This document shows, piece after piece, positions 8,504 through 13,589 of a stretch of 13,589 nucleotides of DNA. The translations under genes were made by a program, and so were the position numbers. Source of the stretch: Thoreauomyces humboldtii (lineage: Eukaryota; Chytridiomycota; Chytridiomycetes; Spizellomycetales; Powellomycetaceae); assembly GCA_027596035.1 (NCBI GenBank), contig JADGJA010000632.1, forward strand, positions 1 through 13,589, given 5' to 3'. The number at the start of each line of letters is the position of its first letter. Positions within the stretch are counted from its first letter, which is position 1. The notes under the pieces are model-generated. The model searched no databases and was not told the DNA's origin. It saw only the letters and a program-made list of their open reading frames with translations.

Positions 8504-11119
8504 ATGGGAAAAGCAAAGAAGAGCACCAAGAAGTTTGTGAAGAACAAGCTCAACGATGTCGTCACAAAGCGAAAAAAGTTCCAGGCAGCAAACAAGCACC
8601 GCAAAGGAGCCAAGCCCGTCCCGCAAAAGGGCGTGCAGGAGGCGTTGGACGAGGAGCAGGAACTCCTTCCTACCGGAGCAGAGTCTGGAAGCGAGTCGGA
8701 CGGAGGCTTTGACGATGCGGGTCTCGCAGGTCCCGAGTCCGATTCCGAGGACGACGGAAGCGACTCGGACCTCAACAGCGCGTCCGACGGAGAGGACGAC
8801 CTGGAGGCTCTGAGTGACCTCGGCGACTCGGACCTGAGCGACGATGACGATGAGGATGAGGATGGCATGGAGGTCGACGGAGAGCAGCCGACGCCCAAGC
8901 GAAGGGCCAAGAGGGATCTCAACCAGGAGATCGCTGATCACAAAGCTGAGCTGGAGGAGCTGTCCAGGAAGGATCCTAGCTTCTTCAAGTTCCTGCAGGA
9001 CAACGACCAGGAGCTGTTGGCATTCACGAAGGAGGAGGAGGCCATGGACACGGACGAGGAGGACGAGCAGGACGATCAGGGCGAGGGTGCGGACGAGGAC
9101 GAGGAGGACGAGGTGGAACCCGACACGACGGATTCGACGAAACTCGTCACGAAAGCCATGATCGCAGAGTGGAGGTCGTCGATGGTCGCGACTCACTCCC
9201 TGCGAGCCCTCCGGAGAGCTCTTCTGGCTTTCCGAGCTGCGGCTGCATCCGGTGACCCAGAGTTGGAGGCGTCCTTCACTTACAAGGTCGAGGGCGGCGC
9301 CGTATTCAACAGCCTGCTCCTGCTTTGCATCAAACACGCTCCTGCTATCTTCGACTACCACGTCGCTGGACCCAACGCGGAGCCTGGAAAAGTCAGGTAT
9401 GGTCAAACCGATCAGCTTTCTTTCCCGCTGCCATTGTTGACCTGTTTGCATCTGCAGGAAAGGATTGCCATCGAACAGCCCAAAATGGAAGAAACTGCAG
9501 CCGCTTGTCAAGTCATTCCTTACCAATCTCCTGCGAATCTTGAAGAACATGACAGACTCAAGTGTTGTGAAGTTCGTCCTGCGCGAGTCCGACGGTTCAG
9601 CGCCTTACTTCGCGTGCTTCCCAAAGATTGGAAAAGATTACTTGAAGCAACTACTGCACTTTTGGACGGCGGCCGACGAGGAGATTCGGATCGTGTCGTT
9701 CCTGTGCATTCGAAGACTAGCAGTGGCAGCTCCCACTCCCTACTTGGACATGTGCATCAAGGGCTCGTACCGAGCTTTCGCTGATCAGTCCCGTAACACC
9801 AGCATCCACACATGGACTAGCATCAACTTCATGATCAACTGTATAGTAGAGCTTTGTGGCCTCCATATGGCTACCACCTACCAGCACGGCTTCATCTACA
9901 TTCGCCAGATGGCTATGCATCTCCGCACCGCTATCACTACGAAGTCGAAAGACTCCTTCAAGAAGGTCTACAACTGGCAGTTTGTACACTCGCTCCGGCT
10001 CTGGACCCGAGTTCTCGCAACATACTGTGACCCATCCAACCCTATGGAAGCCGTCGGCGGAGGAAACGCGACTTTGAGGCCGCTCATCTACCCAATCGTG
10101 CAGGTCACCATCGGCGTCATGAGGCTCAAGCCCTCGTCCCGGTTTTTCCCTCTGCGATTCCACTGCGTCCGGGCTCTTACGGACCTGGCTAAGCACACAA
10201 ACACCTTCATTCCTGTTGCCAGCCACCTCTTTGAGATTCTCGAGAGCGCCGAGCTTAGGAACAAGGCCAAGCCTTCTACGCAAAAGCCGCTGGACTTCAC
10301 GCTTGCGATCAAGGCCCCTAATGCTTATCTCGCCACCCGCACGTACCAGATTGGTCTCGTGGAGGAGGTTGTCAGTTTGCTGTTCGACTACTACGGCGCA
10401 TTTGCTCGGTCAATCTCCTTCCCTGAGCTTGCCGTTCCCGCGCTATTGCAGGTATGTGCATGTTACCGAAACTGGACTACAGGAAATCTGGTACTTACGC
10501 TCTCCGCTTCCCTTGCCTAGTTGAAGAGATATATCAAGCGATCAAAGAACTTCCAAGTTAATAAGCAAATCTCCACGCTTGTGGACAAGGTGAGTTGCAA
10601 GAATCAAGTACAAAACAGGAGCCGTCTGAGAGCGCTGTCTGATTGTCGTTCTTTCGGATATAGCTTGTACAAAACAGCGCCTACATCGAGCAGGCCCGTT
10701 CTCAAGTCGAGTTTAGTCCGAAGGACGAGTCGAAAGCCGTGAGTAACCTACAACGTATGCACGCTCGATTACTCATGGTCACTGATGTTATCGGCTCTCA
10801 TTCCCTTCAGAACAACTTCCTGTCATCCGTCGACCCAAATCTATCACCGCTACACAAACACAACACTGCGCGTCAAGCCGTCCTGGCCAAGGAACTCGCG
10901 AGACTTCACGCTGACGCGGCAGCGGTTGCGGCAAAGGAAGCCGGAGGGTCCATACAGCCTGCGTCGAAGAAGGGAAAGAAGAAGCAGCAACCCGTCAGCG
11001 ACGACGAGGAGGACGAGGACAGTGAGGATGAGGAGGTGGATGGGGACGATGACGAGATCGTGGATGCAGATGGAGACGTTGTCGGTGATTTTGTGCTGAG
11101 CGATGAGGATGATGCTTGA
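8504..11119 (+). CDS. NOC2: Nucleolar complex protein 2 (Noc2), 5 exons, 779 aa
   Basis: Exons are 8504-9396, 9458-10451, 10521-10589, 10664-10738 and 10811-11119; introns are 61, 69, 74 and 72 nt, all in phase. Noc2 is an essential nucleolar/nuclear factor that pairs with Noc1 (Mak21) and then Noc3 on pre-60S particles during their maturation and movement out of the nucleolus. The start MGKAKKSTKKFVKNKL is Lys-rich and probably carries nucleolar localisation. Residues ~50-215 are mostly Asp/Glu/Ser, as in other Noc2 proteins. DPSFFKFLQDNDQELLAF (157-174) and the long helical core from residue ~299 are characteristic, with INFMINCIVEL, YIRQMAMHLR, VYNWQFVHSLRLW, LRPLIYPIVQV, FFPLRFHCVRAL and LKRYIKRSKN (630-639). 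The C-terminus is again basic then acidic, ending LSDEDDA. Length is close to yeast (710) and human (749). The ATG at 8504 was chosen over in-frame upstream codons because it begins the conserved basic start and the upstream part reads through a splice-like tract. Confidence 0.95.
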
Positions 11120-11496
11120 ACGTGTTATGTTCGTTAATTCCAGTACCCTAAACCTCTGCAAATCGCACGTCCGGCTTCCTCGCTTCTTTTCCATCGGCAG
11201 TTGCTTTCATGCCATCATCTGATAGTCATCGATAATGCAAATACAATGAATACAATGAATACAATGAATACAATGAATTCTGATCCTGTACAGGAAGGAC
11301 GGGGCATCAAGATACCAGTACGTGACAACGCCATAGGGACCAAAGGATCACATCAGTGTTGGAAACCGTGAAAAATCGACTCGTCGTGGTGTTCCGCTTC
11401 AGGTAACCGTGATGACGTCAACGACGGTGAAGAAATGATGAAGTGTATTGGCTATATTTTACCATGCAAAAACGATCCAAGACAACTACGATGGAT
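11120..11496. other. Convergent intergenic region between NOC2 and NOC4
   Basis: These 377 bp hold the 3' ends of both genes and no supported gene. They contain a four-copy 9-bp tandem repeat (11240-11275) and a perfect CRE-type palindrome TGACGTCA (11413-11420). The palindrome lies between two stop codons rather than upstream of a gene, so a promoter role is doubtful. Confidence 0.55.
11240..11275. repeat. (AATACAATG)x4 minisatellite
   Basis: Four perfect head-to-tail copies of the 9-mer AATACAATG begin 120 bp after the NOC2 stop codon, followed by a partial copy (AAT). On the plus strand the unit is A-rich and resembles near-consensus polyadenylation sequence. On the minus strand (the NOC4 sense) it reads CATTGTATT and so gives a tandem series of TGTATT cores. 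Confidence 0.92.
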
Positions 11497-13535
11497 CTAA
11501 TTCACGAGGCCAAAAAGGGAAACGTCGGCAATGCCAGCCGGCTGACTGAAGATTCCTACGGTATGTCGCTGAGCAGCAAGTGCAGGCGGCGCGGGCGTTG
11601 GTCCGTTGGGTTTCTTCCGAACCTCGCTTTCCAGAAGCTAGGGTAGATTCCGTAGTCAGATACTGACACAAGCGTAGCAAGAAATCAGAAAACGGGGAAA
11701 CCAACCGTGGTATAAGAGTGGTCCAGGAAGTCTTCCATGTCGTAAAGAGGCTGTTTGGCGATGGGCTGCTCAAAGACCCGCACCATGCCCGCGATGGTCG
11801 GTAGGTAGTGGGATTTGAGACTCTGCAACTCCCAGAGTGAGCTTTCGAGAGCATGCGACTGGGCGGGATCCGTCTCGTCGGGCAGGTACGGGTCTGTCGT
11901 CTCCGTGATGTTGCTGTCCGAGTCGGTTTGTCGGTGGATCAGAGCCAAGCATGCAGGGTGTTTCTTGAGGAGATTGTAGGCAAACGGCACGATTGTGATT
12001 ATGGCTGCTGGAGGCGCGGCGAGGGAGAGTCGTGCCATGCGCTTTACGAAGGCGGCGATAAGATAGGATGGAAGTTGGCTGAAGGATCGTACTGGCTTTT
12101 AGGACGACCGCTCTTCGGCTTCCTGGCATTACGACCAACGGCAACCTTACCTGGAGGAGAGGAAGAGATCCACCAGACGCAAGAAGCGGGAGCGGTACTT
12201 GACATGAAGTAGATTCAGATCAAAAAGGGCATATAGCTTCTTGTAAAAATCCGGATAGTCACTAAAGAAGCAGAAGCGAGTTTGAGCCACATGTCATGCG
12301 AGAAGACGGGGACAGCTCCAAAGCCAGAGACGTACAGATTGTGATCGGTGATCAGGGTGAAAAGGCCGTTGAGAGCGAGCATGCTGACTGCTCCTCCTGG
12401 TGACGAAGGTCGATCGTCAGTAAAGAAAAAGGGAGATTAGGCTGGATCAGGCAGGCTTACCTTGATCGTAGGAGTCTACCAGGAAGTCTATGAGCAGCAC
12501 TGGGCGGTACATGAATGGGATGATCTTTTTGTGCAAAGCCAGGAGCACTCGTTTGTGCATATCGGCCGACATCGGTTGACGGAGGAACGCTAGCCAGGTA
12601 TCACTGAACGCGCGTTTGTGTTCCACCAGCGATGCAGGTGCGTACTTCTGAGATACCGCTGGAGAGTCACGGGGATACCAGTATTCAGCGGGTTGTTCAT
12701 CGATCTCGACTGCTGGGTCATCGAGCCGGGAGAGAATGGCGTAGGCGTTGGTCACAACGTGAGTGAGTTTGTTGGCAGGAAGGGAGTACTTTCGGCGCTT
12801 TGTCGAGATGTTCATGCGAGCTTTGGCGCTGCCTCCATCCGTAACCGCAGACAGGTATTTTCCCAAGTTCTTGTAGAAGTAGAGCCGGATGTCCGCGAAG
12901 GTGTTGATGTCATCCGCTATCCGCGTGAGAAGCTGCTCGCTCATGTTGGTGTTCTCCATACAGCTTTCGACGATACGGGGGAACATGACGTTGCTGAAGT
13001 CATTGTTCACTGCGCTCTCGTCCTTGACAATGTTCATCAACGAATCGAAAGCAGCCACCTGCATGGCCGGTTCCGAGTGCGAAAGGTAGCGATACGCGAG
13101 CTGGATGTATGCGGATCGGTTCTCCCGCAGCCACGTGGCGATCTGCGTCTTGACGTCGGTCTCCCCACCCTTTTGCTTGCGAAGGTCTCCGCGCTCCAGT
13201 AGAGTGGAATAAACGTGGCCCATTGCCATGAAAGCTGTGTACGCGGTCTCCTCCGAGTTGCTCTGCAGGGAACCTTGATCAGCGCCATAAACTCCAGCCT
13301 CCTTTGCCCCCACGCCACTTCTTCGCGCACCTCGCATAGTTCGAGCAATGTAACGATGTTGTTCAGACCACCTTTCGTCTCGAGACACTGCTTGGCGACT
13401 TTCCGCACTTCTGACGGAGTGGCAGAGGCGTCATTAGCCTTTGTCTGCAAATCACGATGTCAGATCAAGACGCAAAACGCAGAGACGTGAGAAAAAAGTA
13501 CTCACTGCTGGTCGTCTTCTCTTTGTTCCTGCCAT
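11497..13535 (-). CDS. NOC4: Nucleolar complex protein 4 (Noc4/Utp19), 7 exons, 543 aa
   Basis: Minus-strand exons are 13535-13506, 13444-13331, 13262-12461, 12396-12336, 12261-12151, 12078-11706 and 11637-11497; introns are 61, 68, 64, 74, 72 and 68 nt. Every junction keeps frame, giving 1632 nt. Noc4 is a CBF/MAK21-domain protein that partners Nop14 in the small-subunit processome for 18S rRNA processing and 40S assembly. The start MAGTKRRRPA is basic. LNNIVTLLELCE (exon 2) joins SNSEETAYTAFMAMGHVY (exon 3). The CBF-type core spans exons 3-6, including LLIDFLVDSYDQGG, LNGLFTLITDHNL, DYPDFYKKLYALFD, VKYRSRFLRLVDLFLSS, YLIAAFVKRMARLSL and FAYNLLKKHP. The family hallmark ALESSLWELQSLKSHY and DMEDFLDHSYTT follow. 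Exon 7 adds LLESEVRKKPNGP. Length matches yeast (552) and human (516). Exon 1 codes for only 10 residues. The donor of intron 6 is GTTGGT; without splicing there the protein would end six codons later. Confidence 0.93.
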
Positions 13536-13589
13536 GGCTATGCGAGAGCCTTGTGTGGATGCTTCTTCGTTCCTAACAGTCTTGGGGGG
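13536..13589 (-). promoter_or_regulatory. 5' leader of NOC4 (window edge)
   Basis: Only 54 bases upstream of the NOC4 start codon are included. On the gene's strand the context before ATG is CATAGCC, a reasonable eukaryotic start context. The promoter itself lies outside the window. Confidence 0.5.

Noticed and set aside
8459..9550. 363-codon minus-strand frame with Leu/Val-rich stretches opposite NOC2 exon 1
   Set aside because: The hydrophobic runs are the antisense of GAG/GAC-rich acidic codons of NOC2, so the apparent membrane segments are artefacts.
11413..11420. Perfect CRE palindrome TGACGTCA as a promoter element
   Set aside because: It lies between two stop codons of convergent genes, with no start codon nearby to regulate; an 8-mer can occur by chance.
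11443..11646. Small plus-strand ORF in the NOC2-NOC4 interval
   Set aside because: It overlaps NOC4 exon 7 in antisense and shows no protein features.
12618..13202. 194-codon plus-strand open frame opposite NOC4
   Set aside because: Antisense of NOC4 exon 3, which is a clear family member; no start context or domain evidence.

Overview
The window looks like nuclear DNA of an intron-rich fungus, most likely a basidiomycete yeast or smut-type fungus. Six protein-coding genes fit in 13.6 kb. Phase-consistent gene models need 20 short introns of 61-116 nt (median about 68), with GT donors, mostly CAG/TAG acceptors and frequent CTGAC/CTAAC-like branch sites. The best-recognised products (Gcn20/ABCF3, Noc2, Noc4) are eukaryotic. 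No bacterial, viral, transposon, tRNA, rRNA or CRISPR feature was seen. The species was not identified.

Layout, left to right. (1) 229-2567 (+): GCN20/ABCF3, a cytosolic ABC-F ATPase of the general amino-acid control pathway, 3 exons. (2) 2802-3771 (-): a four-exon gene for an unrecognised 239-residue basic/acidic protein, convergent with GCN20 and easy to miss because its exons sit in different frames. (3) 4115-6868 (+): a six-exon gene for an 806-residue protein with three acidic FGDF/FDxxF-type motifs and a C-terminal domain resembling the fungal LAA2/YBL010C family, suggesting a clathrin/AP-1 accessory protein. It also carries three copies of a 34-residue repeat. (4) 6974-8035 (-): an intronless class I (seven-beta-strand) SAM-dependent methyltransferase of METTL21-like type, tail-to-tail with gene 3. 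(5) 8504-11119 (+): NOC2, 5 exons. (6) 11497-13535 (-): NOC4/UTP19, 7 exons, tail-to-tail with NOC2 and complete in the window.

Two gene pairs share divergent promoter intervals (3772-4114 and 8036-8503). Three pairs are convergent (2568-2801, 6869-6973, 11120-11496).

Functionally, NOC2 (60S pre-ribosome transport) and NOC4 (SSU processome, 40S) are both nucleolar ribosome-assembly factors, and GCN20 links translating ribosomes to Gcn2 signalling. Three of six genes therefore concern ribosomes, though this may be chance. I saw no obviously new multi-gene system. The best leads are the unannotated-looking gene at 2802-3771, the conserved repeat in the AP-1-type protein, several introns with unusual reading-frame or repeat properties, and short repeats or palindromes in the intergenic intervals.
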